Assembly: GCA_039566865.1 (NCBI GenBank)
Contig: CM076955.1
Location: forward strand, 3,970,501 to 4,034,500
Length of the DNA stretch: 64,000 nucleotides
From: Aurelia coerulea
Lineage: Eukaryota; Cnidaria; Scyphozoa; Semaeostomeae; Ulmaridae
Direction: 5' to 3'
Within the stretch, counting starts at the first letter, position 1; every line of letters begins with the position of its first letter. Position numbers and translations under genes: made by a program. Of the stretch, positions 53,481-64,000 are shown piece after piece. The notes beneath the pieces were generated by a model. That model was not told the DNA's origin. It saw only the letters and a program-made list of their open reading frames with translations, and ran no database searches.

Positions 53481-55890
53481 CCAAAAGTGTCCTTTTTCCA
53501 AAGGGTATAGCCTTCATTTTTAGCCAAAAGTCGATGGTACCAAAAGTGCCCTTTTTCCAAAGGGTATAGTCTTCATTTTTTGCAAAAACTCGATGGTACC
53601 AAAAGTGCCCTTTTTCCAAAGGGTATAGCCTTCATTTTTTACCAAAAGTCGATGGTACCAAAAGTTCCCTTTTTCCAAAGGGTATAGCCTTCATTTTTTA
53701 CCAAAAGTCGATGGAACCAAAAGTGCCCTTTTTCCAAAGGGTATAGCCTTTATTTTTTGCAAAACTCGATGGTACCAAAAGTTTCCTTTTCCAAAGGGTA
53801 TAGCCTTCATTTTTTGCAAAAACTCGATGGAATCAAAAGTGTCCTTTTTCCAAAGGGTATAGCCTTCGTTTTTAGCCAAAAGTCGATGGTACCAAAAGTG
53901 CCTTTTTCCCAAAGCGTATAGCCTTTATTTTTTGCAAAAACTCGATGGTACCAAAAGTACCCTTTTTCCAAAGGGTATAGCCTTTATTTTTTGCAAAAGT
54001 CGATGGTACCAAAAGTTCCCTTTTTCCAAAGGGTATAGCCTTTATTTTTTGCAAAACTCGATGGTAACAAAAGTTCCCTTTTTCCAAAGGGTATAGCTTT
54101 CATTTTTTACCAAAAGTCGATGGTACCAAAAGTGCCCTTTTTCCAAAGGGTATAGCCTTTATTTTTTGCAAAAAACTCGATGGTACCAAAAGTGCCCTTT
54201 TTCCAAAGGGTATAGCCTTCATTTTTTACCAAAAGTCGATGGTACCAAAAGTGTCCTTTTTCCAAAGGGTATAGCCTTCATTTTTTACCAAAAGTCGATG
54301 GTACCAAAAGTTCCCTTTTCCAAAGGGTATAGCCTTTATTTTTTGCAAAAACTCGATGGTACCAAAAGTGCCCTTTTTCCAAAGGGTATAGCCTTCATTT
54401 TTTGCAAAAACTCGATGGTACCAAAAGTGCCCTTTTTCCAAAGGGTATAGCCTTTATTTTTTGCAAAAACTCGATGGTACCAAAAGTGCCCTTTTTCCAA
54501 CCAAAAGTTCCCTTTTTCCAAAGGGTATAGCCTTCATTTTTTACCAAAAGTCGATGGTACCAAAAGTGCCCTTTTTCCAAAGGGTATAGCCTTTATTTTT
54601 TGCAAAAACTCGATGGTGCCAAAAGTGCCCTTTTTCCAAAGGGTATAGCCTTCATTTTTTACAAAAAGTCGATGGTACCAAAAGTTCCCTTTTTCCAAAG
54701 GGTATAGCCTTTATTTTTTGCAAAAACTCGATGGTACCAAAAGTGCCCTTTTTCCAAAGGGTATAGCCTTCATTTTTTGCCAAAAGTCGATGGTACCAAA
54801 AGTGCCTTTTTCCCAAAGTGTATAGCCTTTATTTTTTGCAAAAACTCGATGGTACCAAAAGTACCCTTTTTCCAAAGGGTATAGCCTTTATTTTTTGCAA
54901 AAGTCGATGGTACCAAAAGTTCCCTTTTTCCAAAGGGTATAGCCTTTCTTTTTGCAAAAAGTCGATGGTACCAAAAGTGCCTTTTTTCCAAAGGGTATAG
55001 CCTTTATTTTTTGCAAAAGTCGATGGTACCAAAAGTTCCCTTTTTCCAAAGGGTATAGCCTTCATTTTTTACCAATAGTCGATGGTACCAAAAGTGCCCT
55101 TTTTCCAAAGGGTATAGCCTTTATTTTTTGCAAAACTCGATGGTACCAAAAGTGCCCTTTTTCCAAAGGGTATAGCCTTTATTTTTTGCAAAAACTCGAT
55201 GGTACCAAAAGTGCCCTTTTTCCAAAGGGTATAGCCTTCATTTTGGGCCAAAAGTCGATGGTACCAAAAGTTTCCTTTTCCAAAGGGTATAACCTTCATT
55301 TTTTGCAAAAACTCGATGGAACCAAAAGTGTCCTTTTTCCAAAGGGTATAGCCTTCATTTTTAGCCAAAAGTCGATGGTACCAAAAGTGCCTTTTTCCCA
55401 AAGGGTATAGCCTTTATTTTTTGCAAAAACTCGATGGTACCAAAAGTGCCCTTTTTCCAAAGGGTATAGCCTTTGATTTTTGGCCAAAAGTCGATGGTAC
55501 CAAAAGTGCCCTTTTTCCAAAGGGTATAGCCTTTATTTTTTGCGAAAACTCGATGGCACCAAAAATTCTCTTTTTCCAAAGGGTATAGCCTATATTTTTG
55601 GCCAAAAGTCGATGGTACCAAAAGTGCCTTTGATTTTTCCCCAAAATCGATGTTTCCCCAAAAATCGATGACTCCAAAAGGTCCACTCTTTCCAAAGGGT
55701 ATAGCCTTCATGTTTGACCAAATATTGATGCCTCCAGAAGTACCCCCTTTTCAAAGGGTATAACCTTAAAAAGGCCAACAATCAATGGCTCCAAAAGTCC
55801 CCCTTTTGCAAAGGGTACAGCCTTGCTTTTTTGCGAAAAATCGATGAATCCGAAGGTCCCCTTTTTCGTTCATCTTTGGCCAAAAAAGTC
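53481..55890 (+). repeat. Duplicated satellite block, subfamily 2 (about 41 units)
   Basis: Repeats about 49.15-51.86 kb. Offsets are 4,321 bases at its start (53691-54087 against 49370-49766) and 4,027 near its end, so one copy gained or lost about five units (294 bases) after or during duplication. Confidence 0.9.
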
Positions 55891-55961
55891 GCTGTCTGAA
55901 ACTTCTAATCTTCATTTTGTCTATTGATCCACCTCTTAATAAATATACTTTTTCTTTGCAG

Positions 55962-57182
55962 AGAAATAAACTAATTGAATTCATAAATCAACGTTGTCTC
56001 GAGGGAGAGAGAATAAAATTATTTGTGAAACAATTTGGAGTACATCATATCAAGTATTTCATTGAATACACTGGCAAAAAGTTTTTATTGAACAAATGGG
56101 GAATTTATCAAGCGTTGCGAATTTACCAGCTCAAGAAAAAATGGCTTGCTTTGATCGGCAAAGAACCAGCTGAACTTACGTTGAAGGAATACCGAGAGAT
56201 CATACGAGAAGAAATACAGAAGGAACGAGAACGGGCGAAAAAGGAGCAAAAGAAGAAAACAGTTGCACCGATTCTTCCTGACTTTTTGTCCGATACATCA
56301 GAAAGCGAACCGGAACCCGAACCAGAGCCTGAACCGGAGCAAGAGAAAGAAGCATCAGTGAAAGGAGATTCGGACCTTGAGCCAGAAAAACCGGAAGAAA
56401 AACCGAAGGATGGTGAACCTGTCCGGATTAATTACGAGGATGCAGATTCCGGTGATGAGTATATTCAATACAAAACAGACGATGATGATTATAATGAAAG
56501 TGACGACGATTTCTTTCCACAGTCGTCAGAAGATGACGAGGATTCGAAATTGTTTTCGGATGAAGACGATGATGATGATGATGAGACCATAGAGGAAACC
56601 GAGGACGAGGATGCCGAAAACGAGGGCGAGAATGAGGACGATGCTGAAAACGAGGGAGAGAATGAGGACGAGAATAAGGGCGAGAATGAAGGCGAGAAAG
56701 AGGATGATGCCGAAAATGAGGCCGATAATAAAGACGAGAACGAAGGCGAGAAAGAGGACAATGCCGAAAATGAGGCCGATAATGAGGACGGCAAGAGCAA
56801 CGTTGGCGACGAAGGGGACGACAATGACGACGAGAACGAAAATAACGAAAACGAAGATAAAAGTGAGGCCGATGATGATGATGATGACGAAGAAGATGGC
56901 GAAAATACCGAAGATGATGGAGACGAAACCGAGGACGATAATGAGGACGATGACGATAACGACGATGAAGACGATGATGATGACGATAATGAAAGTAATG
57001 GCGAAGAAGAGGATGAAGACGAAGATGCAGAGGGCGATAATAAAGACGACGATCAAGAAAACGAAAATAAGAACGAAAGTAATGGCGATAAGGCTAATGG
57101 AGATAATAATGACAGCAAAAAAGGCGATGGTGGAGCTAGTGATGTAACAAACGGACAAAATAACACTAACAACAATAGTTAA
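55962..57182 (+). CDS. Terminal exon copy B (406 codons plus stop), from a tandem duplication
   Basis: Same acceptor and start as copy A, 4,027 bases downstream. The first roughly 1,000 bases encode an identical protein. The last 300 bases carry a three-Asp insertion and five substitutions (D to N, N to S, K to T, and AS to NN near the C-terminus). The frame is intact, the stop is conserved and the 3' flank with TATAAA variants is duplicated, so it could act as an alternative last exon. Whether it is spliced to exon 25 cannot be told from the sequence; transcripts ending at copy A would never include it. Confidence 0.75.
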   Translation, partial: RNKLIEFINQRCLEGERIKLFVKQFGVHHIKYFIEYTGKKFLLNKWGIYQALRIYQLKKKWLALIGKEPAELTLKEYREIIREEIQKERERAKKEQKKKTVAPILPDFLSDTSESEPEPEPEPEPEQEKEASVKGDSDLEPEKPEEKPKDGEPVRINYEDADSGDEYIQYKTDDDDYNESDDDFFPQSSEDDEDSKLFSDEDDDDDDETIEETEDEDAENEGENEDDAENEGENEDENKGENEGEKEDDAENEADNKDENEGEKEDNAENEADNEDGKSNVGDEGDDNDDENENNENEDKSEADDDDDDEEDGENTEDDGDETEDDNEDDDDNDDEDDDDDDNESNGEEEDEDEDAEGDNKDDDQENENKNESNGDKANGDNNDSKKGDGGASDVTNGQNNTNNNS

Positions 57183-57465
57183 TATCGGAGATGAAGAGTA
57201 CTAACAATTGTGAAAATGATAGTCCAACTATTTCATTTGTATAAAAGATATTTGTGTACATTTTTAAGTATTTATATAAAATTGTTTATTATAAGTATCA
57301 CATAACAGAACTCAGTTCGAAAATCTTGATGATCAATAGTGCTAATCGTACATACCAGCTTCAGGACAATTCAGAGTACAACTGTTCGGATGATGGTTGA
57401 AAGCAGGATTCTACTTATCTACCAATACCCTTCAGCAAATGAAAATTTTGATTATTTAATAAGTA

Positions 57466-58415
57466 CCGGGTGTCCCAGAAAAAGGTAACAGATTTGATTG
57501 GGGCCAGCGATCAGAATTTAATCTGAATCGATCCCTGATAAGTTTTGAAGTACTCTTAGATAGTTAACTTGAAGATTAATACCTTATTTGTTGATATTGG
57601 TGCATCAAGAGTTGGAATATTAATCTTGAAAGTCCAAATTTGCGTCGAACTCCAAACCAGAGCTTTTGGGGTTTGGCCTAAACTGTTAACTCGCTGTGCT
57701 GTGGAATCTCCTCAATCATAGCCAAGAACAAACAAGAAACCTCGTGCTTAGGAACACATTTAAATGAAAATCTGACTCTGAATTTTACAATCAGATTCAC
57801 GAATTTAGTCCCAAAAAGACCTCTTTCTTGATTCTACAAAAACTTTAAATTTCACCTGCCTGATAAACGTTATTCATCAGCGAATTAATTCCTTTGGGTT
57901 TTAACACAGACTATCTTGCAATCTTCATCGCTTGAATGAAATTTTTTTGTATCATCTCTCGCAAAATTATTATGAAACAAGCCATTGTATATGCCCAAGG
58001 GAACATAAAAATGCTCACTCGTGCTGCACTTGGTAAATGCATTTTGACTGGAGAAAGATATTCCTCGGTGACTATATTCATTAAGTTGTTTGTCAGTTTT
58101 CAGTTTTTACGTTCTATTCAAATGGGTACCCAAAGGACCGATCCTTGTGCAAAATTGTCTTTGACTGAGGAGATTCCCCTAACCAGCGCGTTAGCAGTTT
58201 AGGCCAAAACCCAAAAGCTCTGGTTTGTAGATGGACGCAAACTTTGGCTTTCAAGATTAATATTCCAACTCTCGATGCGCCAATATCAACAAACTAGGTA
58301 TTAATCTTCAAGTTGACTATCGAAGAGTACTTCAAAACTTATCAGGGATCGATTCGACTTAAATTCTTATCGCTAGCCCCAATCAAATCTGTTACCTTTT
58401 TTATGGGACACCCGG
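57466..58415. mobile_element. 950-bp inverted-repeat element, CCGGGTGTCCC ends, TA target duplication
   Basis: Ends CCGGGTGTCCCAGAAAAAGG and the complement of CCGGGTGTCCCATAAAAAAG; TA at 57464 and 58416. Arms share GATAGTTAACTTGAAGATTA with its complement near 58300 and match the family of the element at 16259. The 88-codon frame inside is not a transposase. Confidence 0.85.
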
Positions 58416-59025
58416 TATAAGAAACTTTATCGATCTTTACTTTCTGAAGCCAAAAAGACGCCCCTCCCCGTTTATTATATTTCGAGAATGTCCCCATCCG
58501 CCAAACCTTATAAGGAACCCCCCCCCCCCGCTACTTAATTTGATTGAAAGGTTGAGCTCGTTAATTTACGCCCACCCATTCTACCGGAGTTGGTCCTGTT
58601 TATTTTGAAAACATTCCTTGTAAACTGACTTTAAATTAAGAATTTTTAGGAGACTATTTTCAAAAGGAGAATATATCAAATGTCTCATGAGAATCTAAAC
58701 TTCTTCGAAATTAATCTTCTTTTGTGATTAGATTTCATAAGCAAAGGATTTTTGCTGTTTTGACTCGCATCTTCTTGCGAAACAAACCACGACTCTAGAC
58801 TTATTACCTGGAGTCTCCTGTTTCCCTGTGCTCTTTGACTAGATGATAGCGCTTCGGACAGTGGAGCGCAACAACAACAACAATTCAACTCAATAAGATG
58901 AATGTAGCTAGAGGGTCCTTATGAAGTGAGGTTACCACGACTCTTCTGCCAGGGGCAGAAATTGGCAATGTTTTAAACATCCAAATTCCAAATTTGGCTA
59001 CAATTCATCGACTTTTTAATACAAG
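58416..59025. other. Intergenic, unassigned
   Basis: A C-tract near 58508 and a short CAA run near 58866; no gene supported. Confidence 0.4.
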
Positions 59026-59422
59026 CAAGGGCGCCTACCTTGTAGGAAGTGTGTTTATTCCCAGTATTGTAGAGTAATTGGTGTCCTGTGGCCAAGTACA
59101 GAGAGTGTCCTAGAACCGTTCCGTGACACAGCAGTACACAGAGTCAGTCCTCTCAAGGTCGAGATGACGTAGAATAACTTTGTGGTTTCAAATTCCGGTG
59201 TTTATGGAACACGAGATCAACTGTTATACGATCTGGCCACAGGGAATCAGACAGCGTGATTTTTGATAGATCAACACTAACAGGCGTTAGAATTTGAAAA
59301 TCCCTGTAACTAGAAAATTTATTTATGATATACAAAGATTAACAGGACCGGGTCATAGGACACCAATTACTACGCGTACGGTACCGGGAATAAACACACT
59401 TCCTACAAGGTAGGCGCCCTTG
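59026..59422. mobile_element. 397-bp MITE, CAAGGGCGCC termini, 7-bp target duplication (copy 2)
   Basis: Near-identical to the copy at 2576. Flanked by ATACAAG at 59019-59025 and 59423-59429, a different site, which proves independent insertion. High similarity of the two copies points to recent activity. Confidence 0.88.
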
Positions 59423-59857
59423 ATACAAGTTGAAATGAATATGAATACATATTTTGCTCAGCACTTACGACCATTTCTAATATCCTTCGCAAGAACTTGA
59501 AGCAGCAGAAAGCAATGATTTATGAAAAGACCCTCAATAGAAATAAATCACCTATTTTATCTATTATCAAACTTTCGAATATCGAAATAAATTAATATAA
59601 GAAAGCAAATATGTGATATATATACATTTGTAAAAACCTGCAATTCCAGTTGTTTATTTAATCGAGTTCTCGATCAATTGACTTCGCAGTTCTGGCTCGA
59701 CGTGAAGGTTGATACCATCCAGATAATGTAAGAATCTAAAATAAAGAAATACATGTTTTTATTGATGATCCACGCATGCAAAACAATTTTATCATACCAG
59801 GGACAACAAGAAACGATTTCGTAACACCATATTAACAGTTGCTTTTGATTGATTGAC
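59423..59857. other. Intergenic, unassigned
   Basis: AT-rich, no recognised feature except a fragment of family F sequence (ACAGTTGCTTTTGATTGATT) at about 59835. Confidence 0.4.
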
Positions 59858-60435
59858 AACAACAAAGGACAGATTTTGTAATACAATAGCATAAGTTGCT
59901 TTTATTGACATCTGAATTCAAAGCGATTAGCGATTGCAGACAAAGGAAATTCCCTTGAACAATAATTCAAAACAAACAAAGCCGCAAAAGTTTTTCTGAA
60001 ACCCAGGTATCTAGCGCGCTAGTTGTGCATTCCAGAAATTATTTCTTAGAGCAAACATGAGCGTATATCGAAAGAAGAAGGTTATATCTACACATCTACC
60101 TCGGGCATTATATTTCTTTGGTTCAGAAGCTGAGCAGTAAATGTTTTAATTACACCCCAAAAATATAACAGAATTGAATCGCCTACCGACCGCCTTTTGA
60201 ACCAAATAAATTAAATGCCCGAGGCAGATGTGTAGATATATCCTTCTTCTTTCGATATATGCTCATGTTTGCTCTTGAAAACAATTTCTGGAATGCACAA
60301 CGAGCGAGCTAGCTACCTGGGTTTCAGAGAAACTTTTGCGGCTTAGCTTGTTTTGAATTACTGGTTGAGAGAATGTATTTTGTCTGCGATCGCTAATTGC
60401 CTTGAATTGCGGTGTCAATAAAATCTGTCCTTGTT
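59858..60435. mobile_element. Foldback family F, copy 6
   Basis: Ends AACAAAGGACAGATTTTG and AAAATCTGTCCTTGTT. GCTAGCGCGC-type arms as in copies 1-3. Flanks are only partly alike (ATTGACA, ATAGACA). Confidence 0.7.
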
Positions 60436-60644
60436 CAATAGACAAAATCGGCTAAGGTTTGTTTACAACCATTTCAAGTCATGTGATCAATCTATTGATA
60501 AAACATCTTTTGATTTCTCTAACATATTTCGTGCCATGCAAAGTTGCGCCATGAATGGAAAAGGAAGCATAATACTGAAACTTCCCAAGGGTATGGTCAC
60601 ATGACTTGAAATGGGTAAAATAAACCTCAGCCGATTAGGTCTAT

Positions 60645-61284
60645 TAAAAGCGATTAGCGATTGCAGGCAAAGGAAGCTCTCTCAGCCAGTAATTCAAAAC
60701 AAACAAAGCCGCAAAAGTTTCCCCGAAACTAGTAGGGCAAACTCTCGCCTTGTGCAAGCGAAAGGTGGTTTTTAAGAGAAGTTACGTGCATATAACGAAA
60801 GAAGAAGGGTAAATCTAAAGTTTTTTCTGGAGAATTTTGTTTATTTGATTCAGGATCTGTTTTGTAATCGTTTCATTTATGCCCTAAAATAAATACGCGA
60901 GAATTGCAATGCCTTCTGCTTGGCATCTGAATCAAATAAGCGAAATCTGCCAGGAAGATCTCTAGACTTACCCTTCTTCTTTCATTATAAGCACGTAACT
61001 TCTCTTTGAAAAAAAACCGCCTTTTGCTTGCAGAAAGCGAGAGTTTGCCCTACTGGTTTTGGGGAAACTTTTGCGGCTTTATTTGCCTTGAATTACTGGT
61101 TGAGAAAACTTCCTTTGTATAACCTGCATAAAATTGACTTTAAAAATGAACTTTCTGCATCTAATTGAAATGCTAGCCACACAAATATTCTCAGTTTTGT
61201 AATGAATAGTTTTAAAGTCACAGTTTTTAAAAGCTCTAAGCTTTTTCTATTATATCCGGTATTTTTACAAAATCTGCTCTTGTT
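60645..61284. mobile_element. Foldback family F, copy 7 (decayed ends)
   Basis: Starts within the CGATTAGCGATTGCAGGCAAAG box and ends ACAAAATCTGCTCTTGTT. GAAAGGTGGTTTTTAAGAGA arms of the second subtype. The outer left end is missing. Confidence 0.6.
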
Positions 61285-61858
61285 ATGCAAACGAAGACAA
61301 GGCTTACCTTCTCGATCTCCTTCCATATTCATTCAACTTCCTGTTTTCTTCTGATTTGCAAATTATCGAAAATGCTGGTATCATATCTGCACACAAACTT
61401 CGGTGATCAAGCCTCGCTGATAATGGCAGGCAATCTTCTAATGAACTGTACACAGCAGGGATATCACTAAGATGTAAGAAAATTAAATTCGGTAAATTCA
61501 AGTACCGGCAAAACAGCTATCATATTTGGAGCTGAGCCTAGCGAAGAGGCCAGTGCAAATGGGCTTTAGCTTAAGCTCCTTTGCACTAGCGCCAAGCACT
61601 TGCATTACACAAAAAGAATATGAATGACTTGCTTTGACACACAGGATAAACTTCATAACCATTAGCACAAAACGACAGCCCGAGAAGAGAAGTTTCTAAG
61701 TACAAGTACGGGCGTAAAAATTCTGCTAGTAAAGAATTGCTATTCATGTTATGGCATGTGAGACAGAAGGCAATAATGTGGGCATTAACGGTCAAAGAAC
61801 ACGAGGAAATCTTTGAATTCGATTGGCCAAATATGCGGGTGGTATGAATGGGTAATAC
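61285..61858. other. Intergenic, unassigned
   Basis: Open frames on both strands are short and without splice support. A small inverted pair (AGTGCAAATGGGCTTTAGC facing AGCTCCTTTGCACT) lies at about 61552-61588. Confidence 0.4.
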
Positions 61859-62647
61859 ATCAGGTGTCCCAAAACAATATCTGAACAGTTACTACGGGGA
61901 AGCCTTGTTGTGAAAAATCGTTATTCGATCTTTACAACTTTAGATGAGATCTTAACTTGCATTTTGCAACCTCGCATGTCCAAATCAGATTTGTATTTGC
62001 AGAGTTATTTATTTAAACAGGAAAATTTATTGAGGCAGCTTAAGACATATGGTCATAAAATCATGCTACTACTATCTATGCGTAATTTGAAAGAATCTTT
62101 CATGACAGCTCAACAATGAATCATTTTTGGAAGGTTTTTTTAAGCTATTACAATATATTTTTTCACTGAGTCAAAAGCACGAATCTTCGTTTTTAATGAC
62201 TGAATAATCACAACTGAAACGACAATTGGCGAGAAAGTTCCTTCAGTGGAAAGACATTACATGAGGAAGTTCCCACAGTCTTAGAAAGTTACTCTGTGAG
62301 CTGTTTGAGTGCAACTGCATCGTTTCTTAACATTTCTTTTAATTAATATAATAGTTTAATTGATCAAGAAAATTGTAAGAATAGAAAGTTTAATCGTCGC
62401 TCTACCTAAAAACGCTTTCAAATTAGATAGTAATAGCATAATTGAATAGCCATCTGGTTTAGGTTGCCTCGGAAATTGTGCGTGTTTAATTGAATTGCTT
62501 AGCTAATATGCAGCCGATTTGACTGTGCGAGGTCGCAAATTACAAGTTAAGATCTCATCGACATCATCACATTCAAAATAAAATTTTCGGACATGAGGCT
62601 TCCCCGCAGAAAATGTTCAAACACTTATACCTTTTTGGGACACCCGG
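61859..62647. mobile_element. About 789-bp inverted-repeat element, CAGGTGTCCC/CCGGGTGTCCC ends
   Basis: The arms share GTGTCCCAAAA and CGGGGAAGCCT. The right side is flanked by TA at 62648; the left border is a few bases uncertain. It ends 20 bases from the donor of the minus-strand exon. Confidence 0.7.
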
Positions 62648-62667
62648 TACAATAGCAAAAAGTTTAC

Positions 62668-62974
62668 CTCTTTCTGTTTGACGGTACCGAAGATGTTTCA
62701 ATGTCTCTCGTTTCATCTGCTATGACGGATTCCTTCAGAAACCCGTATGCTTCAGAAGTATTTGTGTACCATTCATGCAACATTGAACTCCTTCCATCAC
62801 TCGGATACAAACACTCCTCGTCGATTATACCATCCACCAGCCTTGCACCCCACCATCCGTATCTGTTGCTCTTCTCATCTGTGAAGTTCCTTGTTGGGTC
62901 GTCGCTTGTATTTATCTTCGAGATTTGTTCTGCAATTGCTGCTATCTCCTCCAAACCACTGCTGACATCTTCTG
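62668..62974 (-). CDS. Exon of an unrecognised minus-strand gene (about 102 codons)
   Basis: Read on the minus strand: acceptor CTTTGTTTTCAG, then 307 bases open, then donor AG|GTAAAC. The frame enters with two bases of a Gly/Ala-type codon and leaves in phase 2. The peptide has balanced composition, unlike repeat shadows: an acidic helical start (GLEEIAAIAEQISK), a Trp/Tyr-rich centre (RYGWWGARLVDGIIDEE, MLHEWYTNTSEAYGF) and a polar end. I do not recognise the family. Transposon termini lie 20 bases beyond the donor and 48 bases before the acceptor, so partner exons must be outside those insertions. The opposite strand is also open but has no splice logic. Confidence 0.55.
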
Positions 62975-63022
62975 CTGAAAACAAAGGATTGAAATTGATC
63001 ACATCGAGTAAGCGATGTTCTA

Positions 63023-64000
63023 CCGGGTGTCCCAAATGATGTATTATCGTTTGATTGCTTATTTGTCCATAACCAATGAACCGATTTTCGAAAACTTTAT
63101 TTTATCCGATGGCCGAAAGGCTAAATTGTATTGACGGCCACATCGAATTAAAATGGTCACACACTGCCCAGAGTAACGACATATGGTGTACTTGATGGGC
63201 CAACATCGTCAAATAATGGGTAAGTATGCAACTCAGGCGAAATGAAGAAAAGCTGGAAAGAGTATTGGAAACTGGGAATATTGTTCTCAGAATCTTTTAG
63301 GGTGTGAAACTTCACAGAAATATTTCAGGAATATTTAGAGGCTTCACGAACAATGCCTAAAGTTGACATATTTTCTTCATGCGACCGGACAAAAAACACT
63401 TAAATTTCCTCCATGAAGAAAATTGAAATATTCTTCAACCATAGGAAAACTTGTATTCACTGCGCACTCATGCACTCATCACCTTGCAAAACGTCACCCT
63501 GGATACATTTAAATGTAGAGCTACTGATGTTTGTTGCTATGCAATTAGTGATATATTGCAGCTATAGCTTTTAGACACCCAATGCCCATATCAGATATGA
63601 AATATTAGATGCAGGCTAAGTTGGAACACAATACAAGAAACCAAAGTGATTTTTGGGCATGAAGAATCAGGAACTATCAAGTTAATTTGTGATCTTGTAA
63701 TTTCTTTCGTAATATACAATCTGAAAATTAATTGTGCATTTGCTTGACTTTGATAAATTCTAAGAAAATTTCCTGCAAGATGTTACGAATGGCAAATTTC
63801 CTGCGACTGCCCAGTCACATGGTCAGGTAGGTTTTCATACCCTTGCTGACAATCTCTTGGAAAAGCATTGATGGGTGATTGATGATAATCATAATTTTGA
63901 TACAGTGGTTATCGTTACAATCCTTTTCAAAATCTAATGTCTCTGCAAACACAAGTGCTAATGCATTGATTTTTACTTACTTAGTAGGGGCATTTTATGC
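63023..64000. other. Right edge: one transposon end, otherwise unassigned
   Basis: CCGGGTGTCCCAAATGATG starts at 63023 after TA, an outward-facing end of the same terminal type. A possible partner (TTTTAGACACCC) ends near 63579 but is poorly matched, so the other end may lie outside the window. No exon was found. Confidence 0.4.

Noticed and set aside
57936..58202. 88-codon plus-strand frame
   Set aside because: Inside the 57466-58415 element, with no DDE-type motif or similarity to known transposases that I can see.
62701..63039. 112-codon plus-strand frame opposite the minus-strand exon
   Set aside because: The minus strand has the acceptor, donor and balanced composition; the plus frame runs into a transposon end.

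Overview
The window is eukaryotic, from an animal. Short coding exons (about 105 bases) are separated by long AT-rich introns with GT...AG borders. The introns are packed with inverted-repeat transposons, decayed 3' ends of LINE retrotransposons and minisatellites. The repeat vocabulary (CCGGGTGTCCC termini with TA target duplications, G-tract-ended repeats, LINE tails ending in SKRF-type peptides) resembles cnidarian, perhaps anthozoan, genomes. That placement is an impression from repeat style and has not been tested by a search.

One + strand gene dominates the window (about 1181 to 53146, or to 57182 if a duplicated last exon is used). I read 26 exons from the splice borders, and their codon phases join without a break into about 1,199 residues; the 5' end lies to the left of the window. 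Exons 4 to 19 are sixteen variants of one 29-37 residue module, nearly all phase 0 at both ends. Each carries a heptad core of the form L-E-x-R-L-x-x-L-E-x-x-L-x-x-Q, so the gene grew by tandem duplication of a coiled-coil exon. Three tiny phase-2 exons with Arg/Ser junctions follow. A large terminal exon then encodes a basic helical region, a Glu-Pro repeat and an Asp/Glu/Asn-rich tail of about 230 residues. I do not recognise the protein family.

The last intron (33629-51934) is almost entirely a 59-bp satellite in two diverged subfamilies, 33.7-45.1 kb and 45.5-51.9 kb. Between the two arrays sits a 350-bp island of non-satellite DNA holding two clusters of three ATTCCCNNGGGAAT palindromes, each cluster at an exact 21-bp pitch. 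This is the textbook recognition sequence of EBF/COE (Collier/Olf/EBF) transcription factors. It is the most surprising signal here, because the half-sites are constant while centres and linkers vary. The 3' part of the intron and the terminal exon were then duplicated in tandem (about 4.0-4.3 kb), with one breakpoint inside the terminal repeat of a DNA transposon. The result is a second, nearly identical terminal exon at 55962-57182.

From 57.5 to 64 kb there are transposons plus one convincing minus-strand exon (62668-62974) of an unrecognised second gene, closely boxed in by two transposon ends. Mobile elements identified with target duplications include a TA-duplicating CCGGGTGTCCC group (8 clear copies, one truncated), a group with 7-bp duplications and CATGGG/CAAGGG ends (4 copies), a 600-bp foldback family with 8-9 bp duplications (7 copies), a TA-duplicating TTATAAGAAAC family (2 copies), a nested hAT-like MITE, and LINE 3' remnants. 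No tRNA, rRNA or CRISPR was seen.
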